A stretch of 64,000 nucleotides of DNA from Bacteroidota bacterium (lineage in GTDB: Bacteria > Bacteroidota > Ignavibacteria > UBA10030 > UBA8401): contig JAJYOK010000007.1 in NCBI GenBank assembly GCA_021796215.1, positions 1-64,000 of the forward strand. Direction: 5' to 3'. The notes under the pieces are model-generated. The model searched no databases. It saw only the letters and a program-made list of their open reading frames with translations, and had not been told where the DNA came from. Each line of letters starts with the position of its first letter. Within the stretch, counting starts at the first letter, position 1. The translations under genes and the position numbers were made by a program. This document shows, piece after piece, positions 28,557-38,702 of the stretch.

Positions 28557-29594
28557 ATGAGAAACAAGCATTATCTTCTTTCCATATGTGTGTTGTCTGT
28601 TTTGATTGTTGCAGCAGCCAGCGCACAATTTTCTCAAGGCACGACAAAAGTTGGAACTACTGTCGCACAGTTTTTGAAGATTGGCGCCGGTGCACGTTCA
28701 CTTGGAATGGGGGGAAGCGCAGCGGCAGTCGAAGGAGATGTTTATTCAATTTACTGGAATCCCGGCGCGCTGGCGCGTGTCGGAGGCGACGGTGCTGCTT
28801 CGTTTACCCACGCAGCGTGGCTTGCTGATATCAATTTTGATTTTGCTGCGGCGGCGTTATCTGTAGGAGATTTTGGAGTATTAGGTATTTCCGTTACTTC
28901 ATTAGGCGTACCGCAGGATATTGTTCGTACAGAAGATCATCCGAATGGAGACGGCAGGGTGTGGAATGCAAATGATTTTGCTCTCGGCGTCACTTATGCG
29001 CGCTCATTGACCGATCGCTTCTCAATCGGCGCAACGTTCAAATATATCCGTCAGGGAATTTGGAATGAAAGCGCTCAAGGGGTTGCGTTCGATATTGGTA
29101 CGATTTATACGACTCAATTTAATGATCTGAAAATAGGTGCAAGCATTTCTAACTTCGGAACAAAATTGCGCCTTCAGGGACCGGACTTGACGTTTAATAA
29201 TACTCCTGAAGGGCAATTAGGACAGGGCCCGCAAAATATTCCCGCTGAATATGCAACGGATTCGTACGATATCCCATTGATGTTTCGTTTAGGTTTGTCA
29301 ATGGATGTGGTTAAGTCGGAATTGGTGCGAACGACGGTAGCAATAGATGCCACACATCCGAATGACAATTCGGAGTATATCAATTCCGGTGTTGAATTTG
29401 GCTTTCGGGAAATATTCTTTGCTCGCGTAGGATATAAGTCTCTTTTTCTGCCGAATTCAGAAGAAGGCCTGACATGGGGAGCAGGAGTAAATGCCGCCGT
29501 TTCTTCCTCAACAATGATCAAAGTTGATTATGCTTTTGCAGATTACGGGCGGTTGAAGAACGTGCAATACGTTTCATTGACAGTAGCGTACTGA
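28557..29594 (+). CDS. PorV/PorQ-family outer-membrane protein (locus C)
   Basis: 345 residues from ATG 28557, chosen for GGAG 8 bp upstream and the immediate signal peptide (MRNKHYLLSICVL..., cleavage near ASA/Q). An in-frame ATG at 28512 overlaps the previous stop (ATGA). The mature start has the family pattern: VAQFLKIGAGARSLGMGGSA, then YWNPGALARV. A FadL-like beta-barrel follows, ending LTVAY. PorV proteins act in T9SS as outer-membrane partners that take cargo from the translocon. Two relatives lie at 38703 and 43102, so each receptor/secreted-protein set has its own copy, suggesting dedicated handling of the adjacent cargo. A strong terminator follows. Confidence 0.87.
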   Translation: MRNKHYLLSICVLSVLIVAAASAQFSQGTTKVGTTVAQFLKIGAGARSLGMGGSAAAVEGDVYSIYWNPGALARVGGDGAASFTHAAWLADINFDFAAAALSVGDFGVLGISVTSLGVPQDIVRTEDHPNGDGRVWNANDFALGVTYARSLTDRFSIGATFKYIRQGIWNESAQGVAFDIGTIYTTQFNDLKIGASISNFGTKLRLQGPDLTFNNTPEGQLGQGPQNIPAEYATDSYDIPLMFRLGLSMDVVKSELVRTTVAIDATHPNDNSEYINSGVEFGFREIFFARVGYKSLFLPNSEEGLTWGAGVNAAVSSSTMIKVDYAFADYGRLKNVQYVSLTVAY

Positions 29595-29615
29595 TTTCCC
29601 TAAAACATAGTTAGA

Positions 29616-29652
29616 AATAAAAAAGCCCCGTTGATTGCGGGGCTTTTTTATT
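29616..29652. terminator. Bidirectional Rho-independent terminator
   Basis: A perfect 15-bp stem (AATAAAAAAGCCCCG with CGGGGCTTTTTTATT) and a 7-base loop between the convergent PorV gene and the FG-GAP cargo gene. Confidence 0.92.
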
Positions 29653-29668
29653 ATGGAATAGTAACTGG

Positions 29669-31522
29669 TTATTTCAACAGCAGCATTTTCTTTGATTGTT
29701 CGAAATTTCCAAATTTCATACGGTAGATGTATGTTCCCGAGGCGACCGCATGCCCGACATTGTTCTTTCCATCCCAAGTCACGCTGTGCTTTCCTTTAGC
29801 ATATTCTTCGTTGTTGATCAGTGTCCGCACTTCTCTGCCAAGCATATCGTACACTGCGAGCGTAATTTTCTTGTTCAGAGGAAGTGTGAAGGAAATAGTT
29901 GTTGTTGGGTTGAAGGGATTAGGGAAATTCTGGTCAAGCTGGTAATCGTTCGGTGTAATAAAGGTAATGTTGTGTGCTTCAACACCCGTTGAGGTACTTT
30001 TCTCTAACATAACAAAAGAATACCTTGTCGGATTGTACACTGTTGCTGTGGAAGAATCAAATTTGCTTAAAGAACTGTTCCATGTCAATGTCGTGACCGC
30101 AATGCTGTCCCGCGTTCCAGCATAAAGCCATGGCTGATAGCCGGCAACGATATCTTCCTTTCCATCGCCGTCAACATCTGTACCCTGTGCAAATATTTTC
30201 GATGGAAAATAAGTGTCGTAAACAACACTTGTATCAGCGTGGCCTAACGAATCTTTAATTGTCATAGAGTATGCTGTGGAATCTCCATTGTACAGTACTG
30301 AGGTTTGCCAATTGTCAGGATTTTTTTTATCGCCGCCTTCAAATTCTGCCGAGAGAATAGCATGTCCTAGCTCCGCGGTAGTAAAATACAAATTCGGCTT
30401 ACCATTTCCGTCAATATCTCCGTACCCATATCCCCATAATGAAGTTTTGGTGATCTTTGAGAAATCTATCTCAAAGGTATTTGTTGAATCTATTTGCGTA
30501 GGAGTGGAGGACGAGTCGTAACATATCCCTACTACCTTTCCAAGTTTTGTAGTATCAGAACTAACATTTGTCGGCAGATATACTTCATCGCGGCCATCCT
30601 TATCTATATCGTAAGCAAACCCGCCAAAGTAACTTACTCCGTCTGTGTTATACAGATACAAATTCTGTTTATGTGTTGACGTATCCGGCAGTACCCATTT
30701 TGTTCCATCGTAGCGCAGGACGCTGACATCGCCATAATTGTACGCGTGCAAAATTACCTCTTTTGGTCCCGTGCCGTCCAAATTAGCGGCCACCATGGCT
30801 GTGGCACTTCCACCACCTAATCCCCATGGACCTAAATCAGGTCTCGCACCGACATAATCCATTGTAAATGAGCTAAAGCCGGGGTCGTTAACATCCCAAT
30901 TTCCCACTGCAGAAATGATCATATATTTTTGCTCTGCCGTTGTTGTGGAACGAAGGGAAACGATTAATTCTTGTCGTCCGTCGCCATAAAGGTCCGCAAC
31001 AGACATTTTTTCTGTGTAGAAGTCAACACCGGCAGTTACCGTAAAGCCCGAACAGTTATTTTCATTAATAAGCTGGGAATAGGTTGTTCCAAAATTATAG
31101 CTGCCGGAAACGCCATCCCACTCGTAGATATAAATGCCATTGCGATTAGAATCAAAAATAATTTCTTTCAATCCGTCATTGTCTAAATCGGCGATAATAA
31201 CGTTTCGTGGAGAAGAATTGTCAACTTGTACATCAACCTTCGGTGAGCTCCACACGAGTTCAAAAGAATCTACACCAACCGGTGCGAAAACGTGTACATG
31301 TCCGCCGTCAGTATAATCCGTGGCAATAATCTCTTGTTTTCCGTCATTATTTAAGTCTGCAGCGGCAACGCAGCGTATTGATTCTAATTGAATGTGCATA
31401 TCTCTATCTAACAGGTTTGAAGAAGGCGACCTGTAAAACCTTGTTTTCTGAACAGCAGGCTGGGAAAAGCTTATCCCCGCGACAAAAAGTAATGTTAAAA
31501 AAGTGATACAAAAGCGCTTCAT
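29669..31522 (-). CDS. Secreted FG-GAP/VCBS-repeat protein with T9SS sorting domain
   Basis: 617 residues; GAGGAGG lies 6 bp upstream of the ATG, and a signal peptide (MKRFCITFLTLLFVAGISFSQ) follows. At least six FG-GAP/VCBS calcium-loop repeats are visible (AADLNNDGKQEII, IADLDNDGLKEII, VADLYGDGRQELI, YDIDKDGRDEVY, GDIDGNGKPNLYF, TDVDGDGKEDIV), pointing to an integrin-alpha-like beta-propeller. The last 85 or so residues are a type A T9SS sorting domain (QNFPNPFNPTTTISF; LGREVRTLINNEE; final KKMLLLK). It is exported to the surface; the ligand is unknown. It follows the IPT lipoprotein gene of locus B on the same strand but has its own promoter. Confidence 0.9.
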   Translation of the reverse strand: MKRFCITFLTLLFVAGISFSQPAVQKTRFYRSPSSNLLDRDMHIQLESIRCVAAADLNNDGKQEIIATDYTDGGHVHVFAPVGVDSFELVWSSPKVDVQVDNSSPRNVIIADLDNDGLKEIIFDSNRNGIYIYEWDGVSGSYNFGTTYSQLINENNCSGFTVTAGVDFYTEKMSVADLYGDGRQELIVSLRSTTTAEQKYMIISAVGNWDVNDPGFSSFTMDYVGARPDLGPWGLGGGSATAMVAANLDGTGPKEVILHAYNYGDVSVLRYDGTKWVLPDTSTHKQNLYLYNTDGVSYFGGFAYDIDKDGRDEVYLPTNVSSDTTKLGKVVGICYDSSSTPTQIDSTNTFEIDFSKITKTSLWGYGYGDIDGNGKPNLYFTTAELGHAILSAEFEGGDKKNPDNWQTSVLYNGDSTAYSMTIKDSLGHADTSVVYDTYFPSKIFAQGTDVDGDGKEDIVAGYQPWLYAGTRDSIAVTTLTWNSSLSKFDSSTATVYNPTRYSFVMLEKSTSTGVEAHNITFITPNDYQLDQNFPNPFNPTTTISFTLPLNKKITLAVYDMLGREVRTLINNEEYAKGKHSVTWDGKNNVGHAVASGTYIYRMKFGNFEQSKKMLLLK

Positions 31523-31578
31523 GCAAACCTCCTCAAATTAGTTAATGATGACATGGATGGCATTTTGATTACATTGGA

Positions 31579-31607
31579 AAAATAGAAAGTGAAGAGGGGA
31601 ATGTCAA
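31579..31607 (-). promoter_or_regulatory. Predicted sigma70 promoter for FG-GAP protein gene
   Basis: On the minus strand TTGACA (31602-31607), a 17-bp spacer and TATTTT (31579-31584), about 57 bp before the start codon. The -35 context CTTGACATT is shared with positions 21811 and 49610. Confidence 0.6.
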
Positions 31608-31646
31608 GTAGTCGTGCTGAAAATATTTTTTGCAGAGTATTCAAAA

Positions 31647-31684
31647 AAAATCCCCGACTCCAGTAAAATGGAATCGGGGATTTT
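31647..31684 (-). terminator. Rho-independent terminator after locus B
   Basis: A 16-bp stem with one mismatch (AAAATCCCCGACTCCA with TGGAATCGGGGATTTT) and a 6-base loop. It is 35 bp after the IPT lipoprotein stop and is followed on the minus strand by a T-run (A-run 31643-31650 on the plus strand). It overlaps the region just upstream of the FG-GAP gene promoter. Confidence 0.9.
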
Positions 31685-31718
31685 ACAATGGGGAACGGTA
31701 ATGGATTATCTCATTAAT

Positions 31719-32963
31719 TCATTGTATTCCATAATATGGGGCGCCTTGTTTTCTAACGACAATTTCAAGAAGTTCTCCATCCAGCGTTGTTGCATAAAGA
31801 TTTTCTCCAATCCAGGCAAACGATCTGCATGGCGACTTCAATACTCCGCTTGTTACAAAGAGAGAATATGGTTTTTCAATAACTCCATTAGGGTGAACAA
31901 CAATTAGATAATCTGAGGAATCAGTTCCTGCATACATATCACCATCAGCGGAAAATGTTATTGCATACATGTTTTTACCGCCGGTTGGATCATTGGAGAT
32001 ATCGAAATAAACTTCCGGAGTTCCTAGGCTGTCATTAACAATCGGCGCTCTGAAAACTTTACTTGGGTTGGTTGCCACATTAGCAACGAAATAAAGGTAT
32101 CCGTTGTAGTATCTGACTGACTGGACATTGCCAACAAAGGGATAAGTTTTCGACGTAGCGTTGGGCATGATTTTATAGATGGACTGGTTGTTACCGCCTA
32201 CCCAGAGGTTTTGGTTCGGATCAAAATCCATATATGTAAAATGAGTAGTAGATGAGGAAGAAGCTGCCCATGGTAATTGTTGTAAAGAACCACCGCCGGG
32301 TGCATACCTATAAATTGCTCGGAAATCTCTGGCACAATAAAGGTATCCCCCCGTGCCAAATACAATTGAATTCCAATGCTTCACTCCTGTTGTTGCAGTG
32401 CCGTATGTGGTTGTCCCGCTTGCGGTCACTTTGACTATGCCTCTGTCGATATCAGCTGTTGAAGTAATTTCCGAATAAAGAGCATTGTCAGGCGGTGGTC
32501 CAACACAAAGGCTTACCGCAAGATTGGTGTCAGTCACAGTCACAAGATTGCCATAAGGAGCGATCGCCGCAATTAACTTGTAGTTGAAGATTGGACTGTA
32601 TAGCAATGCCCCATTAACAGTGACTCTCACTGCAATGCTATCGCCTTGTAGCGCAGGTGCTTTCACTTTAATCTTGTTTGCATCTCCGCTAAAAATTTGA
32701 GCAGGCGAACTATTGAAGTACACTATCTCATGGTTTGGATCGGCTACCGCAGAAAAATTCCTTCCGTAGATTGTGATAGTATCAATACCGGCAAGCGCGC
32801 TGGAAGGAGAGAGGCTGTCCACTGTAGGATTTGGCAGGTATTGCTGGTTGTATTGATAGAGGCTCGATGTCGGCTCAGACTGGCAACCATAAATGTACAA
32901 CGATAGGCTGAAGAGGAAAATGAATACTGCCCATCGAATTAAAAATTTATAAATCCTTTTCAT
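31719..32963 (-). CDS. IPT/TIG-domain beta-propeller lipoprotein (locus B)
   Basis: 414 residues. A lipoprotein signal ends at lipobox YIYGC (Cys27). An IPT/TIG immunoglobulin-like domain follows (about 48-135; VDSLSPSSALAGIDTITIYGRNF). Residues about 135-410 look like a six-bladed NHL-type propeller (FDPNQNLWVGGNNQSIYKIMP; FSADGDMYAGTDSSDYLIVV). GAGGAAAG lies upstream of the ATG. The paralogue at 41708 has the same design and the near-identical end AWIGENLYA/AWVGTTLYA. Given the lipid anchor and its position after a receptor and a secreted protein, I infer a surface or periplasmic accessory of the same complex, perhaps comparable in role to SusE/F, without sequence evidence for sugar binding. 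Confidence 0.87.
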   Translation of the reverse strand: MKRIYKFLIRWAVFIFLFSLSLYIYGCQSEPTSSLYQYNQQYLPNPTVDSLSPSSALAGIDTITIYGRNFSAVADPNHEIVYFNSSPAQIFSGDANKIKVKAPALQGDSIAVRVTVNGALLYSPIFNYKLIAAIAPYGNLVTVTDTNLAVSLCVGPPPDNALYSEITSTADIDRGIVKVTASGTTTYGTATTGVKHWNSIVFGTGGYLYCARDFRAIYRYAPGGGSLQQLPWAASSSSTTHFTYMDFDPNQNLWVGGNNQSIYKIMPNATSKTYPFVGNVQSVRYYNGYLYFVANVATNPSKVFRAPIVNDSLGTPEVYFDISNDPTGGKNMYAITFSADGDMYAGTDSSDYLIVVHPNGVIEKPYSLFVTSGVLKSPCRSFAWIGENLYATTLDGELLEIVVRKQGAPYYGIQ

Positions 32964-33027
32964 CTGCTTTCCTCGTATATGAAATTAATACATAAATAAG
33001 GATATGTTTCACTGTCACAGGTTTCAA

Positions 33028-35562
33028 TCATCGGATAATAATACATTTTTGATATGCTGTGTCACCCTTACGATATACCAATTCACCAGTGTTAGGGTCT
33101 GTATAATCCTGTGTTACTGTAAAATGGACAATGTAGACACCACTCACAACGACTTGTCCGGAGGAGGTATTTGAGTTCCAGCTCTCATCTCCGCTTCCAT
33201 TTTCATGGTTGATTGTTTTGATGAGGTTTCCGTTTTCCGTGTAAATCCTGATGGTGCAGTGCCCGGGAATATTAAAGAATTCAATCTTATCCGGTTCTCC
33301 AGGGAATTGTAATTCAGCGGATCTAATGTTGTATGGGTTGGGAACAATTCGAATAGCATCAGTCCATTTTTTGTATGGTGTGATAATTGACGCGGGAAGG
33401 TTGAGCCTGCTACCATTGACAGTGATTAAAGCTGCGTCCGGTGATTGAGCATTATCTATTTTTACTGCGTACCACACCTGGTTCGCCCTTGCAACTGTTG
33501 TTGAATCGAGTGTAAATGTGAACGATGTCCCTGTATCGGAGGCGGTGCTGAGCCGGAGCGGAAGTAGTGTTCCCTGTGGGGGAGCGATTGTTTTTTTATT
33601 TCCGTCATTGCCAGCAACCGTAATGCTGAAATCAGTGACTGCGACGGATTGCCCTGCAAAACGAGGATCAAGTTTAAACTGAACCGTGTTGGTGTCTCGT
33701 TTTATTACTGACACAGATATCGAATCTGTCGCGCTCTGAGGCAACGGTCCGGGAGGGCGTCGGAGATATGCACCTATATTGGTCTTTGTGTAAAACCTGC
33801 TGCTCCATAATTGTCCAGTAGGGTTCGGCCCGCCGGAAGTGTTATTGCTTCCATCACTAAAAGCTGAGATATAGTAATAATATGAGAACCCTCGCTGGGC
33901 TGTTACGTCGTCGTAACTTGTTGAGCCTGGAGGCAGTGTTGCTATTTCATCGAATGTAGTATCAGGCGTACCTACAGCACGGAAAATTTTATAGCCGCCA
34001 AAGCCAGAGGACCCATCAGAAAGGCTCTTGCCCCATGTGAGGCTGATCCGGTCACCGCCAGAAGTAACGCTGAATACCGGAGGAGGCTGCGGTGGCTCAG
34101 GAATGTTGTACCCATCATCATAGTTTCGTACCGCGCGACTAAACGTTTTCATAATTGAATCTGTGCCTGTCATGACCCATGCGTCTTTATATACATCCTT
34201 ATCTGTGGTTGTCGATCCGTCAGGAAGTGTAAATGGGCCCTTGTCGCTTGAGTTGTAATAGGCTAACACCCATCGATGTCCGATTTGAATGCACGACTGT
34301 CGATCTAACCCATTGACACCGACAGCAATCACGATTTCAATGCTGTCGCCCGGATTTATATCCCATGGACCGTAAGATATCCAAATGCCGGTTCCGCCTT
34401 TATCGCCGTGAACCTTCCATGGGTCATCATATTTCGAAATATACGTCTCGTACATGCGCTCCGAAGGGCTACCGAGTCCTTTGTATGGGGTTCCGCTTAA
34501 TAAAGCATAGCAGTCAGCTTGTTGCGGTGCTGTCGACGGTGTCATTGATCCGAGGCCAGGGTATGTATCTCCGGCATGCCAACCCAGGACAGCGGGCTGG
34601 TTTGCATCATCGGACCGGTCGGTAGCGCTCTTGTCCACATGAAGAGTGACTATGCCGCAAAATTGAGGCGAGCAGAGCCTTCCGTTGCCTAAGTGATCTG
34701 GCGATCCGATATTGTCGTATGTATTTTCATCCCTCTGACCAGTCCATTCGAAACCCGCACGAAGCCAATCAGGAATAGGACTTGATTCAGTGAGGCTTGA
34801 GAGTTCGCTCGCGTGTTGGGGATAATTCTCGCCGCGTCGCGAGGTCCAACTGTGCTTTCCATATTCCTGATCATAACCCATTTTGTCTGCGCCTTCGCGG
34901 CAAACGCTATAACGATTCATGAACCCAAAACGAAATCCTTTTACCTGTGCGTTTAAGACTTTAGTGTTCGTTCCATCTACATAACCAGTGTTCTTGAATG
35001 TATATTCCAAGATAAAGTAGTTATCGTGGTATTGCTGGCTGAAGGCAATTACCCGTCGTGTCATCGTGATACCCATTGTTGTGTTCACGATGTTTGTGAC
35101 AACTCGGTCAGGGATTTGATTGGGATCAACATCGTCCACGTCGGCACTGTAGGGGGCGCTGACATCGACTCCATCTACATAGATAGTTGGGTTGAGAAAT
35201 TTTGCGGTCTCTTTGTCTTCCATCGGGAAAACATTGCTTGCCGCATACGCTGAGTTAATAGGAACACAGTAGTTGGTCCAGCTTTGTCCTAATTTGTCAG
35301 TAAAATTCTGGCAGCCAATCCACGTTCGCTCAATCACAGCGTTATCCTGATAAGGATAATCTGAAGGCCACGTCAATCCTTCGTAATAAACATTATTCCA
35401 AGCTCGTTCAGATCCAATAGAAGTAAATTTGCTTTGGAGTGAACCGACTCGAATGTATCGCGTTTCTGTTCCTGCCAGTTGCGCGGACAGAGGGGATGCC
35501 ATAGAAAATAAACAGGCCGCCGTAGCAATAGCAGCTAAGCATTTATTTACACGAAACATCAT
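33028..35562 (-). CDS. Large secreted protein with FN3-like module and VPNPY-type C-terminal domain (locus B)
   Basis: 844 residues with a signal peptide (MMFRVNKCLAAIATAACLFS..., cleavage near LSAQ) and GGAG close upstream. Residues 30-500 form a domain I do not recognise; it is shared with the locus A protein (RYIRVGSLQSKF and KWMDIGSFQSWY; both have TMGI/AIGLTMxRxxIxFSQQYHDNYxxxxYTFxNTG, quoted as a pattern). An FN3-like module is at about 510-620 (VTSGGDRISLTWGKSLSDG; GYKIFRA; RGFSYYYYISAF). The C-terminal 110 residues resemble a T9SS/FlgD-like domain (RIVPNPYNIRS; CTIRIYTENGNLIKTI; CIIIR). I infer T9SS export and assembly near the TonB receptor encoded 31 bp upstream. Confidence 0.85.
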   Translation of the reverse strand: MMFRVNKCLAAIATAACLFSMASPLSAQLAGTETRYIRVGSLQSKFTSIGSERAWNNVYYEGLTWPSDYPYQDNAVIERTWIGCQNFTDKLGQSWTNYCVPINSAYAASNVFPMEDKETAKFLNPTIYVDGVDVSAPYSADVDDVDPNQIPDRVVTNIVNTTMGITMTRRVIAFSQQYHDNYFILEYTFKNTGYVDGTNTKVLNAQVKGFRFGFMNRYSVCREGADKMGYDQEYGKHSWTSRRGENYPQHASELSSLTESSPIPDWLRAGFEWTGQRDENTYDNIGSPDHLGNGRLCSPQFCGIVTLHVDKSATDRSDDANQPAVLGWHAGDTYPGLGSMTPSTAPQQADCYALLSGTPYKGLGSPSERMYETYISKYDDPWKVHGDKGGTGIWISYGPWDINPGDSIEIVIAVGVNGLDRQSCIQIGHRWVLAYYNSSDKGPFTLPDGSTTTDKDVYKDAWVMTGTDSIMKTFSRAVRNYDDGYNIPEPPQPPPVFSVTSGGDRISLTWGKSLSDGSSGFGGYKIFRAVGTPDTTFDEIATLPPGSTSYDDVTAQRGFSYYYYISAFSDGSNNTSGGPNPTGQLWSSRFYTKTNIGAYLRRPPGPLPQSATDSISVSVIKRDTNTVQFKLDPRFAGQSVAVTDFSITVAGNDGNKKTIAPPQGTLLPLRLSTASDTGTSFTFTLDSTTVARANQVWYAVKIDNAQSPDAALITVNGSRLNLPASIITPYKKWTDAIRIVPNPYNIRSAELQFPGEPDKIEFFNIPGHCTIRIYTENGNLIKTINHENGSGDESWNSNTSSGQVVVSGVYIVHFTVTQDYTDPNTGELVYRKGDTAYQKCIIIR

Positions 35563-35593
35563 GATTCTCCTTTTTCATGCTAAAAAGATCCAA

Positions 35594-38500
35594 TCAGAAA
35601 TTGATTCTAATGCCAAAACTAATATGTCGTGGATTAAGGAATGCCATAGACTCGTCATTCGGCATATTGATGTATGATTTCGTTGATATTCGCTTATTGT
35701 TCGCAGCAGTGATTGCAGGATCGTTGCCCGGATTCGGTTGGAGTGGATCATACGCTACACCTGCCGGACGGTAATCGCCAACTCGATCATTTCCTTTTTG
35801 AACTCCATCTTCCCACGGGAAACGAAGAGAAGCGAGATAGTCCTGATAATCATACGAATCTACAAAGCCCGCAGTGTTGAGGTATTTGAAATTAAAAACG
35901 TTCGAGATATCCATGTAGAATTGCAAATCCATTCCGGAAACCGGAAGACCGCGGAAGATTTTCGTCAACCGCATATCAACGTTGTAATAATCAACCCACT
36001 GAACATTGTTCGCAATTCCCGGAGTGTTATTGGGATTATACGTACCGTATGCTCCTGACTGCCAATTACCGATAAGGCTGAGGCTCCAGTCGCCGAGTGG
36101 ATTTACACCCGCTACCCTCGGTCCGAAAGTTTCCGGTGAAATGAACTCAACATTAGCTCTGGCGTACGGCTGCGGAACCGGTTTCGACTGCTGAGGATTT
36201 ATCAAAAGATAATTCCGTTGTTTATTTATATCCTGATAATAAGTTTGTACACCAAAATATCCGGAGGAGACTACATCATACGTGTAATTGATAAACCCTC
36301 TAATCCATCCGCCGGTAACTTTCGACAACGTCGCCTCGAAACCCCGGATATCGGCGTAGTTATTACTTGTAGCTTCATAATAATTTGCGGAAAGATTGAT
36401 ACTTTGGTAAAGAATCCATCCGGGCTGGTTTGTAATATCTTTATAATATGCCGCGAGATGGAAAAGAAGCGTGTTGAACATATTCTGTTCGTAGCCAAGT
36501 TCGTACGCAATTGTTTTTTCATAAGCCATGTTGGGGTTTCCCATGTAGTCAACTTGGCCGTTTGATTCTCTTTGGAGTAAGAACCTGTACGATGACGATG
36601 GCTCAGAAACAAAATGCCCGTAATTAAAATACAGTTTCGAATTTTCTGTAATTGGGTGCGAAATACCGATTCGCGGGCTAATGTAGAATTGCGAAGCGGC
36701 TTTTTCCGTAGGAGCAAGCTGCCCAATCTGATTCCCTTGCCCTGCACCATAAACAGGACTATAAGGATTGAGGACATAGTAGTCCGTTCCGGGGTTTGAA
36801 TAGTCAAGTCTGACTCCAAGATTCGCGATGAAACCTTGAAATTCAAGTTTATCTTGAGCATACGCACCAATCCGGTACGGGAAAATATGATAAACTAAAC
36901 TTCTGGTCCACGTTGACATGGATGGGCTGTAAGTACCCGAATTAACATTCATGTCATTGTAATAGTACTGAAATCCTGTCTTAACCTGATTGACTTTATC
37001 AATCTGACTGGTCAAACTGAACAATAGGGAAGTGGTCGTGACAACGCTTTGGTCACGACCTAAATTCATCCATCCGCCCATGCTCATAACGCCGTCAACT
37101 GCTCCCGTGCTGTAGCCCCAGTAACCATTCGGTGATTCATCAACGAAGTATCCGGGAACCGGCTGGTATGTTTTTGAAGTGTCACGGGTAGTAGTTTGGA
37201 ACGTGTTATATTGGTTGTGATTCTGCTGAATTGATAAGTCGTAGAATGTGGACGGGCTTAGTACGTGAGTGAGCGAAGCACCGAAGATGTAACGATACAC
37301 CGAACTTGGGCTGTACCGGTCAGGCATGTATAACACATTCATGCCGTCAGTGCTGCTGAGAAGATCGGCGACTTCTGATTGGCTTCGCATCAGGTAGCCG
37401 GTTGGTGTGGTTGTCCATTCATAAGGAGAAACGGAGTTGTCTTCTCCGTAAAGTCCCATAACAGTTAGCTTCATATTCGGAGAAATATCCGAGTTGAGTT
37501 TCACTTCTGTATGATTATCGGTATAGGCATCGCGCGAGAGCGGAACCACAAACATGTCGCGCTCACCAAAGTACGTAAGATAAAAACGAAGATTGCCGAG
37601 CGGCTCACTGATAAATGGAACGGGGCCGCCGAATCCCGCGTCTAGCGTATAATCGGGCTTGTTAATATCTCCGGTGCGGCGCCGCTGCCACTCCCATAAT
37701 CGCTGGAGTTCAGACGGAGTAAGAGGGTTTGGATCATTATTCTGAAGCATCTTTTGAGCAACAGCATTCCATCCTTCAAAAGTGGGATAGCTCTCACGTG
37801 TGTAAGTATCCCAAGCGCCATTATTTGTACCTGTCCAGCAAACAGCCGGGTCGGTGTATGGGCGGTTAAAATACGAATTCGGATCATATGGAGACAAACC
37901 GAAATGTTTCTGTTGTGGTGGGGCGTAATTAACATTCACGGTGGCGCTGTAGCGGCTCCGGTCTCCATCCTTGGTTATAACATTAACAATGCCGGACCGT
38001 ACGTTGCCGTATTCAGCATTGAAGCCGCCGGTCTGTACTTGGATCTCTTTTGCAGAAGATAAACTGACTGCTGCATAAGGAATATCAGAGCGTTCGTCGT
38101 TGAGGCGGAAACCATCAACCACATAAATGGTTTGGTTTGCTCCGCCGCCGCGCACAAGAATTCCGCTGCTGCCTTGCTGAATTCCTGCCTGCAAAGTGAG
38201 GACCTCTGTCACAGTTTGCACCGGCATTGCCTCTACACTTGCTGTTTGAATATTTAACACACTGTTGGAGACATCTTTCGCAACTATCGGGCGTGAGGCA
38301 GTAACGACAATCTCCCCCGTAACGAGTGCGGTCGAGCGTAATTGTGTGTTCGCGTTCGCCGTCAAATCTATTTCTACCCGTAAACCCTCGACAACCACTT
38401 TTTCATAACCGATCATACTGAATTTGATGTTGTAGGTACCGGGCGGAACATTCAAAATTGCGTAAGAACCGTCTACGTTTGTAGCAGCTCCCATCGTCGT

Positions 38501-38647
38501 TCCATCAATGATAACGCTGACACCCGGAAGGGGCTGACCTGTTTCTGCGTCGGTTACTTTGCCTGCTATCTTCCCGGTCGTTCCGGCGAAGAGGGAGTTG
38601 AAGACTCCCAATACCATTGCTATCAGCAAGACACGCGCAAATTTCAT
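35594..38647 (-). CDS. TonB-dependent outer-membrane receptor (locus B)
   Basis: 1,017 residues; GGAGGTAG precedes the ATG. Signal peptide (MKFARVLLIAMVLG..., cleavage near LFA/G), carboxypeptidase-regulatory-like domain (about 22-105; GKIAGKVTDAETGQPLPGVS), plug (about 125-235; ILVRGGGANQTIYVVDGF; GGFNAEYGNVRSGIVNVITK) and a barrel ending in Phe (GIRINF). It starts 56 bp after the PorV gene of this locus and ends 31 bp before the secreted FN3 protein, so the genes are surely co-transcribed. It is more similar by eye to the locus A receptor (shared HISFGIRINF/TVYFGIKFTY ends and DGFxLxDxR) than to the locus C receptor. Confidence 0.92.
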   Translation of the reverse strand: MKFARVLLIAMVLGVFNSLFAGTTGKIAGKVTDAETGQPLPGVSVIIDGTTMGAATNVDGSYAILNVPPGTYNIKFSMIGYEKVVVEGLRVEIDLTANANTQLRSTALVTGEIVVTASRPIVAKDVSNSVLNIQTASVEAMPVQTVTEVLTLQAGIQQGSSGILVRGGGANQTIYVVDGFRLNDERSDIPYAAVSLSSAKEIQVQTGGFNAEYGNVRSGIVNVITKDGDRSRYSATVNVNYAPPQQKHFGLSPYDPNSYFNRPYTDPAVCWTGTNNGAWDTYTRESYPTFEGWNAVAQKMLQNNDPNPLTPSELQRLWEWQRRRTGDINKPDYTLDAGFGGPVPFISEPLGNLRFYLTYFGERDMFVVPLSRDAYTDNHTEVKLNSDISPNMKLTVMGLYGEDNSVSPYEWTTTPTGYLMRSQSEVADLLSSTDGMNVLYMPDRYSPSSVYRYIFGASLTHVLSPSTFYDLSIQQNHNQYNTFQTTTRDTSKTYQPVPGYFVDESPNGYWGYSTGAVDGVMSMGGWMNLGRDQSVVTTTSLLFSLTSQIDKVNQVKTGFQYYYNDMNVNSGTYSPSMSTWTRSLVYHIFPYRIGAYAQDKLEFQGFIANLGVRLDYSNPGTDYYVLNPYSPVYGAGQGNQIGQLAPTEKAASQFYISPRIGISHPITENSKLYFNYGHFVSEPSSSYRFLLQRESNGQVDYMGNPNMAYEKTIAYELGYEQNMFNTLLFHLAAYYKDITNQPGWILYQSINLSANYYEATSNNYADIRGFEATLSKVTGGWIRGFINYTYDVVSSGYFGVQTYYQDINKQRNYLLINPQQSKPVPQPYARANVEFISPETFGPRVAGVNPLGDWSLSLIGNWQSGAYGTYNPNNTPGIANNVQWVDYYNVDMRLTKIFRGLPVSGMDLQFYMDISNVFNFKYLNTAGFVDSYDYQDYLASLRFPWEDGVQKGNDRVGDYRPAGVAYDPLQPNPGNDPAITAANNKRISTKSYINMPNDESMAFLNPRHISFGIRINF

Positions 38648-38702
38648 TTTTCTACCTCCACAAATTTAAATCATCCAATGCACTTATTGCTATCAACTTT
38701 TC

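Noticed and set aside
36271-36870. A 199-residue minus-strand frame inside the locus B receptor gene
   Set aside because: It is in another frame of a clear receptor gene on the same strand and has no recognisable protein features.
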